A DNA stretch of 64,000 nt from Bacteroidales bacterium (GTDB lineage Bacteria; Bacteroidota; Bacteroidia; Bacteroidales; UBA932). This document shows, piece after piece, positions 36,614-45,352 of this stretch (its first letter is position 1; every line of letters starts with the position of its first letter). Below the pieces are notes generated by a model. The model was not told where the DNA came from and did no database searches. It saw only the letters and a list, made by a program, of their open reading frames with translations. Position numbers and translations under genes: made by a program. The stretch is from positions 1 through 64,000 of the forward strand of contig JAFRZX010000035.1 in the NCBI GenBank assembly GCA_017442315.1. Reading direction: 5' to 3'.

Positions 36614-36616
36614 TCA
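36614..36616 (-). other. Single in-frame TGA between beta-helix and BACON-NAGPA modules
   Basis: The minus strand reads GAC ATG TGA CTG ACA ACT GAC TCC, with no frame change. Removing this one stop would give a continuous lipoprotein of about 1264 aa (39265 to 35471) carrying fimbrillin-like, beta-helix, BACON and NAGPA parts. The first base after the stop is C, a context known to favour some UGA readthrough. Confidence 0.7.
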
Positions 36617-39265
36617 CATGTCTGCAGCTGCCGAAGTAGCAGCCCATGCACCGATTACATTTCCTGTACGCTCGTTGCCAAGCTGGTCTACTGCAAGCAC
36701 TGATGCAGGTACATTTGCGCTTGCAAGAGCAGCAAGTTCAGCAGGACTCATACCTCCTGTAATGGCAGGGTTGCTCTCAGGAAGAAGGAGTGGGCAGACA
36801 CCGTCAGCATTCAGAGCACCGAGCATAGTGCTGTAGTCGAAAGTGTTTGCGCCTGCATTAGTGCCGTCAGCATTATAATATGTAGTACCGTTCTGACAAT
36901 AATACTGCTTTCTCACTCCATTGCTCCCATTATTGACATTATATTTGTCATTAGAGCCTATATTATTTGCAATCAATGAGTTATAAAGATTTATTACACT
37001 ACCGGCATTTTCTGCGTACACGGCATAATGCCCTCCTGTACTATGATTCTTTGTAATAGTACAGCTGATGAGGTCTACAGTGGTTACATTGGCAGCATTG
37101 CCCGAATATGCCAGCACAGCAGTTCCGTGAGCCGAATTCTGTGTGTCATTATTATGGAATGTTGTATTTACACATGAAACGTTAGCGCCACCCGTTCCTG
37201 TTGTTCGTGCATAGATGGCACCGCCACGTCCTTTTGCACTGTTGCTGTCAAAAAGGCTGTTTGTAATGACCACATTGTCGGCATATGTAGAAGATGCCAG
37301 CACGTAAATTGTTCCCCAACTTGTATTGGTATTTCCTTTCCAGATGCAGCGGTCAAACTTATTTGTGGTTTCAATTTTTCCAGCCTTGATTATTGTTGCA
37401 GCTTCCTTCTTTCCTATATTGTTGGTGAAGCTACAGTTCTGATATGTCGCACTTGCATCCTCTGACATAAGCACACCACCCATTGCTGCACCTCCTGTAT
37501 TACCACTCATAACAGAGTTTTTGATAGTAACACCTGAAACATTCAGCAACTTCATGATTGCACCTTCCTTTGATGTGTTGTTGGAAATCACACAATTATC
37601 AAGAGTAGCATTCAATGTCTGACCTGCTGTTGCTGTTCTGAGGTATGCACCACCGCCATAGGTTGTTGCTGTGTTATTTGTAATTGTTACATTCGACACA
37701 TTTGCAGTCATCTGGGCACCAGCAGACAGGTAGAGATACAGGCCAGCAGCATTGTTGGCGGTGTTGTTGGAGATTTCCGAGTCGCTGAATGTGAGTTCAG
37801 AACCGTCTGTGAACCATACTGTTCCGTTTGCACTGGCAGTGTTTTCTGTGAAAGAGCAGTTCTTGATGTCAACCTTTGAGTTTGAACCGTAGATACCTGT
37901 TGCATTTACTGTTTTGTTTCCTGTGAATGTCATGTCGGAAAGCGACAGTTCTGTACCTACGGCAGCCATAGCACCAGTGTAGTTTTCAAGATTGGTCTCA
38001 TTTATCTGCCAACCGCCTTTGACATTGGTCGATGCGGCCTTGGTAACTGTAAAGCCTGACATCTTCACTGACTTGCCTGCAACCTTAGGGGCAGCCACCA
38101 GTACAACATGGTTACATACGTCGTTACCGCTGAGAATTGTCTTGTTTGCGACAGGATTGCAGATGCTTCCGCCAGCAGCAGGGTATCCTCCGATGATGGT
38201 CACGTTCTTATCGACGATGAACGCTTTGTGTGCAGCCTCCGTAGCTGTAGTTACTTCCGCTGCAACATTGTCATCTGCATCCACAACCTTTCCCGAAATG
38301 AAAGTATCAGGAACATAAGTACCGGCTCCGACGTAGATCACGTCGCCGTCCTTTGCCTTGCTGAGGGCATTTGAAAGGGTAGTGGCGCTTGCCCAGCTAA
38401 GTCCGTCTGCTTCGGTAGTACCGCTTTCTGTCACATACCATACTCCGCCTTCGATTGCAACAGTGAATACTTTTACCGTTGCTGCCTCGATTACGTTGAT
38501 AGAGTTGGATTTCCTGATGAATACATTTCCATGCTCGTTGGCTCCTTCGTGGTTGCTGTTGTGGAAATATATGGAGAAGTCCTCATAGCTTCCAGTCGGA
38601 ACAGGTATATAAAACTTCATGTCTGTCGCTGCTGTCAAAGCATCGAACTTCATGTCCACATATGATCCGTCTTCGTCGTTTTCACCAGCCTTGAGAATAC
38701 CCTCATACTCATAAGTGGTGATACCTGATATGTCCAGCTTTGATGTGTAGAATCTGAAGGCATCAGTACCTGCCGGCACATTCTTTACGTCAAATGCAAA
38801 GAGTCCGCCGGCATGGGTGAATGAAGCCTTGCCATCAGTGATGACAGCTACCATAGGACCCATTACCTGTCCCTCATTCCACTCGTATTCGTTTGGAAGA
38901 TAGACACGTGGCTGGCCTGTTGAATTGACAACCGTATGGTTGGCGTGTGACGGATATATAGCCCATTCTGAGATTGTCTCTCCATTGTGGAGGGTTCCCT
39001 TGAATTCAGCTGAAGTTGCGCCGTCAGTTCCTGTATATACGAACTCCCTGTATACTCCTGAAGATGTGAGAACTGAAATCTTGTCGCCGTTGCTCCATGT
39101 AAGCTTGGTGTATGCATCGTCGATACCTACCTTAGTTTCAGGAATCTTGGCTGTAAGTACGGAGTTATACTCTATTTCTTCAGTTACCGGAGCATCCAGT
39201 TCCGGTTTTGCGCAGCTGAAGAGCACAGCAGCTGCAAGTGATATGAGAATGAATGTCTTTTTCAT
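36614..39265 (-). CDS. Right-handed beta-helix surface lipoprotein with fimbrillin-like N-terminus
   Basis: An 883-aa lipoprotein; start at the ATG at 39263-39265, which gives a signal peptide with lipobox VLFSC (Cys18). Residues about 30-310 look fimbrillin-like (TKVGIDDAYTKLTWSNGDKISVL, GGLFAFDVKNVP, YIPVPTGSYEDFSIYF). Residues about 320-870 are parallel beta-helix repeats with many Asn ladders (NNTANNAAGLYLYL, NNTATTYGGGAYLRT, NNTSKEGAIMKLL) and a choice-of-anchor-Q-type C-terminus (AVDQLGNERTGNVIGAW). The stop is TGA at 36614-36616, after which the same frame stays open for 380 codons. Beta-helices of this kind include polysaccharide lyases and binding proteins; no catalytic residues could be assigned. 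Confidence 0.75.
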   Translation of the reverse strand: MKKTFILISLAAAVLFSCAKPELDAPVTEEIEYNSVLTAKIPETKVGIDDAYTKLTWSNGDKISVLTSSGVYREFVYTGTDGATSAEFKGTLHNGETISEWAIYPSHANHTVVNSTGQPRVYLPNEYEWNEGQVMGPMVAVITDGKASFTHAGGLFAFDVKNVPAGTDAFRFYTSKLDISGITTYEYEGILKAGENDEDGSYVDMKFDALTAATDMKFYIPVPTGSYEDFSIYFHNSNHEGANEHGNVFIRKSNSINVIEAATVKVFTVAIEGGVWYVTESGTTEADGLSWASATTLSNALSKAKDGDVIYVGAGTYVPDTFISGKVVDADDNVAAEVTTATEAAHKAFIVDKNVTIIGGYPAAGGSICNPVANKTILSGNDVCNHVVLVAAPKVAGKSVKMSGFTVTKAASTNVKGGWQINETNLENYTGAMAAVGTELSLSDMTFTGNKTVNATGIYGSNSKVDIKNCSFTENTASANGTVWFTDGSELTFSDSEISNNTANNAAGLYLYLSAGAQMTANVSNVTITNNTATTYGGGAYLRTATAGQTLNATLDNCVISNNTSKEGAIMKLLNVSGVTIKNSVMSGNTGGAAMGGVLMSEDASATYQNCSFTNNIGKKEAATIIKAGKIETTNKFDRCIWKGNTNTSWGTIYVLASSTYADNVVITNSLFDSNSAKGRGGAIYARTTGTGGANVSCVNTTFHNNDTQNSAHGTAVLAYSGNAANVTTVDLISCTITKNHSTGGHYAVYAENAGSVINLYNSLIANNIGSNDKYNVNNGSNGVRKQYYCQNGTTYYNADGTNAGANTFDYSTMLGALNADGVCPLLLPESNPAITGGMSPAELAALASANVPASVLAVDQLGNERTGNVIGAWAATSAAADM

Positions 39266-39290
39266 ATTGTAAAAAAATGTTATGATTAGA

Positions 39291-39431
39291 TTACCATGCT
39301 CCTTCAGAAGGATTATAATCCTGAAGATCCGAGCATTCCTGAGTTGCATCTGTGTATGATGCGCAAAGAATTCCTTCAATAAGCATATTGCATATGCCTA
39401 TTGTTGGAGAAATATAGCTTTTCTTTTCCAT
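39291..39431 (-). CDS. 46-residue peptide of unknown function
   Basis: ATG at 39429-39431 to TAA at 39291-39293. It starts MEKKSYISPTIGICNMLIEG and ends in a polar tail (QECSDLQDYNPSEGAW). I recognise the pattern (M-K-x-Y-I-x-P start, short hydrophobic middle with Glu, polar Gly/Trp end) as that of many short uncharacterised Bacteroidetes peptides, from memory only. Three cysteines are present. It sits in the operon, 24 nt after the BACON-NAGPA gene and 25 nt before the beta-helix gene, where a long gap would otherwise be unexplained. Confidence 0.5.
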   Translation of the reverse strand: MEKKSYISPTIGICNMLIEGILCASYTDATQECSDLQDYNPSEGAW

Positions 39432-39455
39432 TTTGTAGTTATTTAATTGATAGAA

Positions 39456-40967
39456 TTATTTCTGTATGATAGCCAGTCCGTTGACTACAGCTCTTTCTGT
39501 GATGGCTCCGTCCTTTTTGGAGCGAGGTTCGTTCCTCAGCTCAAATCCTGCAGACGAATTGACTGCAAATGTTGACGATCCGCCACCGTCAAGGTTGATT
39601 CCGTTGTATGCTCCCATGGCCTTGAGAATCCTTCCGAGTTCAGAATAGTCGGCTCCATTGCTGTGGCTCTCCTTTCTTCCGTCCATGACGAGTATGATTA
39701 CCTTGTTTCTGTCGGCAGAGACTCCAATTGCTGTACGTGGGTCTGTCTTACTGCTTGCCTTCGCTGTGGTCACTGCACCTGATGTCAGTACTTCCTGTCT
39801 TCCTCCAATCGCTTCCTGAATGTCGCTTTTCACGTTCTGGTATGCGGATTGTGTCAGGATGCGTGCCGTGCCGTCCTTCATGATGGCGAACACAGTACAA
39901 TGCTTATCGTGAAAGCTATCCTTGAGGCAGACACCTCTCTTGTACATCACGCCCTGCAGCAGGTTGTTGGCACTTTCTGCGCTTATGTCGCTGCTGCCGA
40001 GGAAAAAGTCTCCGTTGACACCGCCGTACACTTCTTTGCCTCTGCTTGTCTTAATGGCAGCAAGCTGATCCCTTACCGTCTGGAGTCCTGTAACTTCTTC
40101 TGAAGTTGCCTTTATTTCGGAATCGTCATCGTTCCTGCTAGTTGCAGCTATTGTGACATCTCCGTCAATCTTCACTTCAAAGATGTATGCATAATATGGC
40201 AGAACGCTCCCGCTTACCTTGCTGGTGTATTTGATTTCCAGAACATCGACACCCTCTGTCGGTGAGTAGCTTCTGTCAGTTGTAACGATGTTAACCAAGT
40301 CTCCTGTGTTGTACGCAAAGCGGCGGCCCATAGGAGTGCTAGCACCTGCGAAGATTGAATTGTCGTTCTTCTGGCTTACTTTGATGGTGACTTTCTCAGT
40401 AGCAGTGCTTATGCTGACCTCACCATTCTGAGTAACTCCCGAATAGTTTACATCTGTGCTTATTACAAGTGCCGAAGAGTTCTTCTTGGTTGCTGTAACC
40501 CAGTCAGGATGTCCGCTTATTTCCCAGTTTGCCGGAGAACTTACGGTAATCTCTTCCTCTCCACCGGTCACTTCAAATTCTACGGATTCTTTTCCTGTCT
40601 TCAGTCCTCCTGCTGATGCAGCCTGACGTACTGTAAGTTCATGAATGTCTTCTGTACCTTGAATGAGAAATGCTATCTTCCCGTCTCTTGAAGTCTCAGA
40701 AGGATTGGCAGCTACCTTGAATGATATTATATCGGCAGCTTGTGCCGTGACATCGGTTATCCAGTCAGTCCTGGATGTTGGTGTATATTCTACGTCTGAT
40801 ATCAGCATCGCAGTGAATTCACCTCCGGCGGAGCTTACCATAACCGGGTTTTCGGCAAACATGAATGAGTATTCCTTCTGCTGCTCATCAGGATTTTCAC
40901 CATTGCAGGATATCATGCTTCCTGCAATGGTGATGGCCAATAACATATTTAGTAGAAGATCTTTCAT
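39456..40967 (-). CDS. Lipoprotein with tandem BACON domains and phosphodiester glycosidase (NAGPA)
   Basis: A 503-aa lipoprotein with lipobox SMISC (Cys21) and an acidic tail. Two BACON-type domains cover about residues 35-120 (VSSAGGEFTAMLISDVEYTP, DWITDV) and 120-205 (GGEEEITVSSPANWEISGHPDWV). The NAGPA domain fills about 225-503, with GGVNGDFFLG, PRTAIGVSADRNKVIILVMDGRK and NGINLDGGGSSTFAV; the motifs found in active family members are intact. It is predicted to cut sugar-1-phosphodiester bonds at the surface or in the periplasm. It follows a beta-helix gene, with an inverted repeat in the 62-nt gap. Confidence 0.85.
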   Translation of the reverse strand: MKDLLLNMLLAITIAGSMISCNGENPDEQQKEYSFMFAENPVMVSSAGGEFTAMLISDVEYTPTSRTDWITDVTAQAADIISFKVAANPSETSRDGKIAFLIQGTEDIHELTVRQAASAGGLKTGKESVEFEVTGGEEEITVSSPANWEISGHPDWVTATKKNSSALVISTDVNYSGVTQNGEVSISTATEKVTIKVSQKNDNSIFAGASTPMGRRFAYNTGDLVNIVTTDRSYSPTEGVDVLEIKYTSKVSGSVLPYYAYIFEVKIDGDVTIAATSRNDDDSEIKATSEEVTGLQTVRDQLAAIKTSRGKEVYGGVNGDFFLGSSDISAESANNLLQGVMYKRGVCLKDSFHDKHCTVFAIMKDGTARILTQSAYQNVKSDIQEAIGGRQEVLTSGAVTTAKASSKTDPRTAIGVSADRNKVIILVMDGRKESHSNGADYSELGRILKAMGAYNGINLDGGGSSTFAVNSSAGFELRNEPRSKKDGAITERAVVNGLAIIQK

Positions 40968-40986
40968 TTATGCTTTGTATTATGTG

Positions 40987-41022
40987 TTGCCACAACGTAT
41001 TTGCTGTTATACGTTGTGGCAA
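40987..41022. other. Intercistronic hairpin between beta-helix and BACON-NAGPA genes
   Basis: A perfect 14-bp stem, TTGCCACAACGTAT (40987-41000) with ATACGTTGTGGCAA (41009-41022), and an 8-nt loop. It starts 7 nt after the stop of the upstream gene in the direction of transcription. There is no T-run after it on the minus strand, so an mRNA-stabilising or processing element, or a leaky terminator, is more likely than full termination. Confidence 0.6.
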
Positions 41023-41029
41023 TGTTGAT

Positions 41030-43591
41030 TTACTGTGTTACACATGCACCTGCTACGGTTCCGTTGCGTGTTGCACCGAGCTGGTCCTTTCCTAGGATTT
41101 CTGCGCTGACAAGATCATTTGCAAGTCCCTTGAGATCAGCTGAAGGCATACCGTAGGTGAGTGCAGGGTTATTGGTTCCGACAAGCTTCATCACGCTTCC
41201 ATCGAATGCTCCTACCATTGTCTTGTAGTCGAATGCCGGTGTGACAGCGGTTATATTGCCGTCTGCTCCATAGTAGTCTGCACTTGTGAATGTATACTTG
41301 CAGTTAAGGTCTCCAGCCTTGATCTTGATGTCCTCGTAGACATTGTCAAAGGTTCTGAGGTTGCCGGCGATGATGTTGTTATATGCATTGACAGTGAGTG
41401 GCGCAGCTTCAAGGCAGATGGCACCGGCTCTGTCTTTATTTGATGCATAGTTGCAGGTGTTGCCTACAATGGTGTTGCTGATGATGTTTGCCGTAATGTT
41501 CTTGTACACATTGATTGCGCAACCGATATTGTTTGCCGTATTGTTATTGAATGTACAGTTAACGACGTTGAGTTCGCAGTTTCCTTTGTCACCTCTGCAC
41601 CATACTGTACCTTTTCCTCCGGAATAGTTGTCTGCTAATACGGTATTGAGGATAGTCAGCTTGTATGCGGCTCCGTCAGAGTTGGTATAAGCATAGATTG
41701 CTGAGCCACCCTTTCCGGCTGCAAGGGTGTTGTCGGTGAATGAGCATCCGTTGAAGACAACATCGGAATTGTCATATATGAGCACTATGCCATTGTTGCT
41801 TCCTTCGTTCTTCGATATCTCGCAGCCGTTGAATGAAACATTGGCGTTGAGGACATGGAATGCCGCGCCCATGGCACTCTTGTTGCCTGATATGGTACAA
41901 TCTGTAAATGTCGCCTCGAGTCCATGGATGTTGCTTCCGTCTCTCACATAAAGACCTCCGTGGTTTGAAGTCGCACGGTTGTAGGAAATCACGGTGTTTC
42001 TTATGTCTGCCTTCAGTGTGGCATTCTCCCCGATGTTGAGGTACAGACCTCCGACAATCGCTTCGCTTGAGTTTCCTGAGATTTCGCATCCGTCCATATT
42101 TACTTCACAACCGTTGTCAAACCATGCACCTGCGCAGTTTGATGAGGATGCGTTATCTGTAACGGTGCAGCCGGTCATTGTCACCTTTGCATGATAACCG
42201 AAGATACCTGCTGCCTGGAAACCATTGTTTTCGTTTACAGTCACATTCTTGAGTTCAACCTCAGTGTTGATGAGACCGAGTCCAGCCGCTTTGTTGCCTA
42301 CAAGTGCAACCGCGTCGTCCTCTTCGCCATAAACGAGACCGTAGGTGTTCTCTTCCATGTTGTAACCGTTGGTTATTGTGATTCCTTCTATAACCACCTT
42401 TTCACCTGCTGTCTTAGGCGCACCTACTACCATCACGTGCCAGCTCTTGCCGTCTCCGTCAAGGATGGTCTTGTTGACAGAAGCGTCAGCGATTGCACCT
42501 TCTGCAGGAGATGCAGGGTAGCCTCCTATGATGGTAACATTGCGCTTCACTTCAAATCCGTTATGTGCATCTGAGAGTATTATTTCTTCCTCTGAAGCAT
42601 ATGGAAGAGCCTTTGTCGGCTTGTAGGTACCTGCAGCAATGTGGATTGTTGAACCTGCCATTGCATTTTCAAGAGCATAGTCCAATGTTGTCGGCTCGCT
42701 CCATTTTGCACCGTTGCTTGTAGCGGATGCATTGGCAGTTACGTAGTATGCACGTGGGAATGAGTTCATGTCCATCTCGAATGCTACAGGGACTACTGTA
42801 CCTGTCTTGAAACCGTCGGCATCGTTGTATGACTTGAATGTTTCATCCAGGCCTGCTGTGTATGTCATCTCCTTTACAGTTTCGTATACGAGTGTTATGT
42901 CAAGTCCACCTTCCACTTTGAACCAGCCTACAGGTATGTCCACTGACCCGCCTGCAGTGAGGTCCATAGCAGTGTTGAATGTCAGCTCTACCATTTCTGC
43001 GTCATTGTTTACAGCAACGCTGCCTTCTGCTGCATTTACAGTGTATGTTCCTGCTATTGCACCTTCCGCTACTGTGGCACCGTCATGAGCCTTCACGATG
43101 ATCTTCTCAATGCTGATCGGGTGAACAGGAAGGCTTACTCTCAGCACTGAAGCAAGCGGTTTGAAGGTAAGTGCCAGCGAATTGTTCTGCGGGGCATTCA
43201 TAGTATATGCATACATCGGAATTGACGCAGAACTTTTGCCGTCTTTCAATACCTGGTCTCCGGAAATTCGGAATGCACCACGAGCTGATGAGCAGTTGAA
43301 GTATGCAGAAACAGGATTGTTTCCGATGACTTCTGCTGTAAGTTTTCCGTCATCAGAGAATTTTGCTGATTTACCGGAAGTTATGGCTGTGAAGTCATAT
43401 GACTTGTCACCGCATGCTACCTTGATTTCATCACCTGTCGACCATTCAGGTATGAGTACACCATCGGTGACAGCTACAATGGTCAGGCCTTCTGCCTGAG
43501 CTTCTTCTCCGTTTTCAAGCTCCTTTTGGCATGATGTCATTGCGACTACAGCGAGGAGTGAAACAAGTAAAGTCTTTAATGTCTTTTTCAT
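41030..43591 (-). CDS. Right-handed beta-helix surface lipoprotein with fimbrillin-like N-terminus
   Basis: An 853-aa lipoprotein with lipobox AMTSC (Cys21) followed by QKELENGEE, an export-type tail. Residues about 35-290 resemble fimbrillin-like domains (PEWSTGDEIKVACGDKSYDF, NSLALTFKPLASVLRVSLP, GGSVDIPVGWFKV). Residues about 300-840 are parallel beta-helix repeats (YYVTANASATSNGAKWSEPTT at the entry, then ladders such as GNKSAMGAAFHVLNANVSF and NNTANNIGCAINVYKN), ending KDQLGATRNGTVAGAC as in choice-of-anchor-Q proteins. It is a paralogue of 36614-39265. No catalytic motif assigned; surface glycan binding or cleavage is possible. Confidence 0.75.
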   Translation of the reverse strand: MKKTLKTLLVSLLAVVAMTSCQKELENGEEAQAEGLTIVAVTDGVLIPEWSTGDEIKVACGDKSYDFTAITSGKSAKFSDDGKLTAEVIGNNPVSAYFNCSSARGAFRISGDQVLKDGKSSASIPMYAYTMNAPQNNSLALTFKPLASVLRVSLPVHPISIEKIIVKAHDGATVAEGAIAGTYTVNAAEGSVAVNNDAEMVELTFNTAMDLTAGGSVDIPVGWFKVEGGLDITLVYETVKEMTYTAGLDETFKSYNDADGFKTGTVVPVAFEMDMNSFPRAYYVTANASATSNGAKWSEPTTLDYALENAMAGSTIHIAAGTYKPTKALPYASEEEIILSDAHNGFEVKRNVTIIGGYPASPAEGAIADASVNKTILDGDGKSWHVMVVGAPKTAGEKVVIEGITITNGYNMEENTYGLVYGEEDDAVALVGNKAAGLGLINTEVELKNVTVNENNGFQAAGIFGYHAKVTMTGCTVTDNASSSNCAGAWFDNGCEVNMDGCEISGNSSEAIVGGLYLNIGENATLKADIRNTVISYNRATSNHGGLYVRDGSNIHGLEATFTDCTISGNKSAMGAAFHVLNANVSFNGCEISKNEGSNNGIVLIYDNSDVVFNGCSFTDNTLAAGKGGSAIYAYTNSDGAAYKLTILNTVLADNYSGGKGTVWCRGDKGNCELNVVNCTFNNNTANNIGCAINVYKNITANIISNTIVGNTCNYASNKDRAGAICLEAAPLTVNAYNNIIAGNLRTFDNVYEDIKIKAGDLNCKYTFTSADYYGADGNITAVTPAFDYKTMVGAFDGSVMKLVGTNNPALTYGMPSADLKGLANDLVSAEILGKDQLGATRNGTVAGACVTQ

Positions 43592-43608
43592 GATATGATT
43601 ATTAGTTG

Positions 43609-45351
43609 TTATAATGCATAGGAACCAATAGTTTTCCTTGTCCTTTCCTGACCATTCTGATCCTTGGCTGCAAGGTTTGCATCACAGTCGGCTATTTCGT
43701 AAGCGAGGGCGCTCAGTTCTGAGGCGCTCATACCCTGATCTACTGCTGGATTGTCAGCGCTTTCAACCAATGCGAATGATTTTGTGAGCGAATTGTGCCA
43801 GTAGTCCAGTGAGCCGAGCATTGTGGATGCATTGAATGACCACCCGCTGACTGCCGAACCTTCAGAGTTGAGTAGAGCCGATCCGATGATTGAAATCTGC
43901 TTTGAAACCTGGCTTTCAGAAGCCTGTGCTGTTCCGCCGTATTCAATCTCAGTGCTGTTAGCAGATATGATACAATTATAGATTGTTGCTGTAGGTGTCA
44001 TATTATTCATCCATATTCCGCCACCTTTAGTTGCTGTGTTGCCTGTGATCGTACAGCTTATCAGTTTTGCATTTGCTCCTACCGCTGATGTTCCGTAGAC
44101 TGCGATGGCTCCACCGCTTCCTGACCTGTTGTCTGCGAATGTGCAGTTGACAAATACGGCGTCAGCACCTCTGGCGTTGCCTTCGCGCAGATATGCTCCT
44201 CCACCGAGCTTTCCTCCTTTGGCGTTGTCATTTCCGATGAATGATGAGTTGTAGATGCGTGATTTACCGCCTACGCCATAGTAGCCCGCACAAGCAAGGT
44301 CGGCCCTGTTGTTCGAGACAGTGCAGTCGTACATTGTGACATCACCTTCATTCCATATTCCTCCACCGTTTCCAGTTACGCTGTTTGCGTTGAAAGTACA
44401 TTTGTCGAATACTACATTCGCTCCATAGGCGATGATGCAGCCTCCAGCGTATGCTCCTGAGTTTTCTGTAATACGGCAATTTGTCATTTCTACGTTGGAT
44501 ACACCGATACAGAGTCCTGCACCTTCTCCTGCGTCGAATGTGGATTCTCCCGCATAACGGTATATTTCCTTGTTCTTGCTGTGTCCCTTGCCATCCTGGA
44601 TGGTAAGATTCTTCAGCACGACTTTATTGGCATCGTTCTTTACAGCTGACACTACGACCACATGGTATGCCTGAGTGGTTCCGAGGTTACCGCTGAGGAT
44701 TGTTTCGTTTGCCGGGTCTGCAACAGCTCCTGTTACTGCATCAGCAGGATAGCCTCCTTCAATAGTGAAGTTGCTGTGGATGTCGAATGTCTTCTCTTCC
44801 TCAGCCTCTCCTCCTGATATGAGGGCTACCGGTGTATATGTACCGGCTGCAAGCAGGATCACATCACCGTCGCCTGCTGCATCGAGAGCTGTCGGCAGGG
44901 TTGTTGCTTCTTCCCAAGAAGCTCCTGATGCAAGTCCGTCGCCATCTGCCTTGACATGATATGTGATTGATTCAGAGGCTTCTGCAGGGGCCTGTATGAT
45001 TGTCATTTCAGCCTTGCTGTCTTCAGTGATCCATGCAGTCAATATCGCTGTCCTCTCTTCACGCAGACGGTTCCTGGCTATTTTTACAGTAATCTCTCCG
45101 CCTTCGTTTCCATTGGTGACAGGAATGCTGACCCATGCAACGCTGCTCTTGATGCGCCATGGCAGATTGGAGTTCAGTGTTATGGTAAGCTCTCCTCCGC
45201 CTTTTTCTATTGACATGCTCTCTTCAGCGAATGATATGGCCGGAGTTTCAGGAGTGAATCCGGTCTCATCTATCTGATTGAGACATCCCGTAACTGCACC
45301 GACAGTCATCAGGATAAATAAAATGCTGTATATCTTTTTCATCATTGTCAT
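43609..45351 (-). CDS. BACON-beta-helix surface lipoprotein
   Basis: A 580-aa lipoprotein with lipobox AVTGC (Cys23; the ATG at 45345 is an alternative start). Residues about 35-120 form a BACON domain (IEKGGGELTITLNSNLPWRI, ARNRLREERTAILTAW). Residues about 130-570 form the same type of beta-helix as its two paralogues (YHVKADGDGLASGASWEEATTLPTAL entry, GNGGGIWNEGDVTMYDC, ATKGGGIWMNN) and end KDQNGQERTRKTIGSYAL. It therefore swaps the fimbrillin-like N-terminus of the others for a BACON domain. It starts 1 nt after the degenerate NAGPA gene stops. Confidence 0.75.
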   Translation of the reverse strand: MTMMKKIYSILFILMTVGAVTGCLNQIDETGFTPETPAISFAEESMSIEKGGGELTITLNSNLPWRIKSSVAWVSIPVTNGNEGGEITVKIARNRLREERTAILTAWITEDSKAEMTIIQAPAEASESITYHVKADGDGLASGASWEEATTLPTALDAAGDGDVILLAAGTYTPVALISGGEAEEEKTFDIHSNFTIEGGYPADAVTGAVADPANETILSGNLGTTQAYHVVVVSAVKNDANKVVLKNLTIQDGKGHSKNKEIYRYAGESTFDAGEGAGLCIGVSNVEMTNCRITENSGAYAGGCIIAYGANVVFDKCTFNANSVTGNGGGIWNEGDVTMYDCTVSNNRADLACAGYYGVGGKSRIYNSSFIGNDNAKGGKLGGGAYLREGNARGADAVFVNCTFADNRSGSGGAIAVYGTSAVGANAKLISCTITGNTATKGGGIWMNNMTPTATIYNCIISANSTEIEYGGTAQASESQVSKQISIIGSALLNSEGSAVSGWSFNASTMLGSLDYWHNSLTKSFALVESADNPAVDQGMSASELSALAYEIADCDANLAAKDQNGQERTRKTIGSYAL

Positions 45352-45352
45352 T

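Noticed and set aside
36614-36616. Genetic code change (UGA as a sense codon) to explain the interrupted fusion
   Set aside because: TGA serves as a normal stop in this lineage and the other genes in the window read cleanly with the standard code; readthrough or mutation of one gene is simpler.
36614-36616. Selenocysteine insertion at the TGA
   Set aside because: There is no family precedent for selenocysteine at this linker between domains, and no selenoprotein features were noticed around it.
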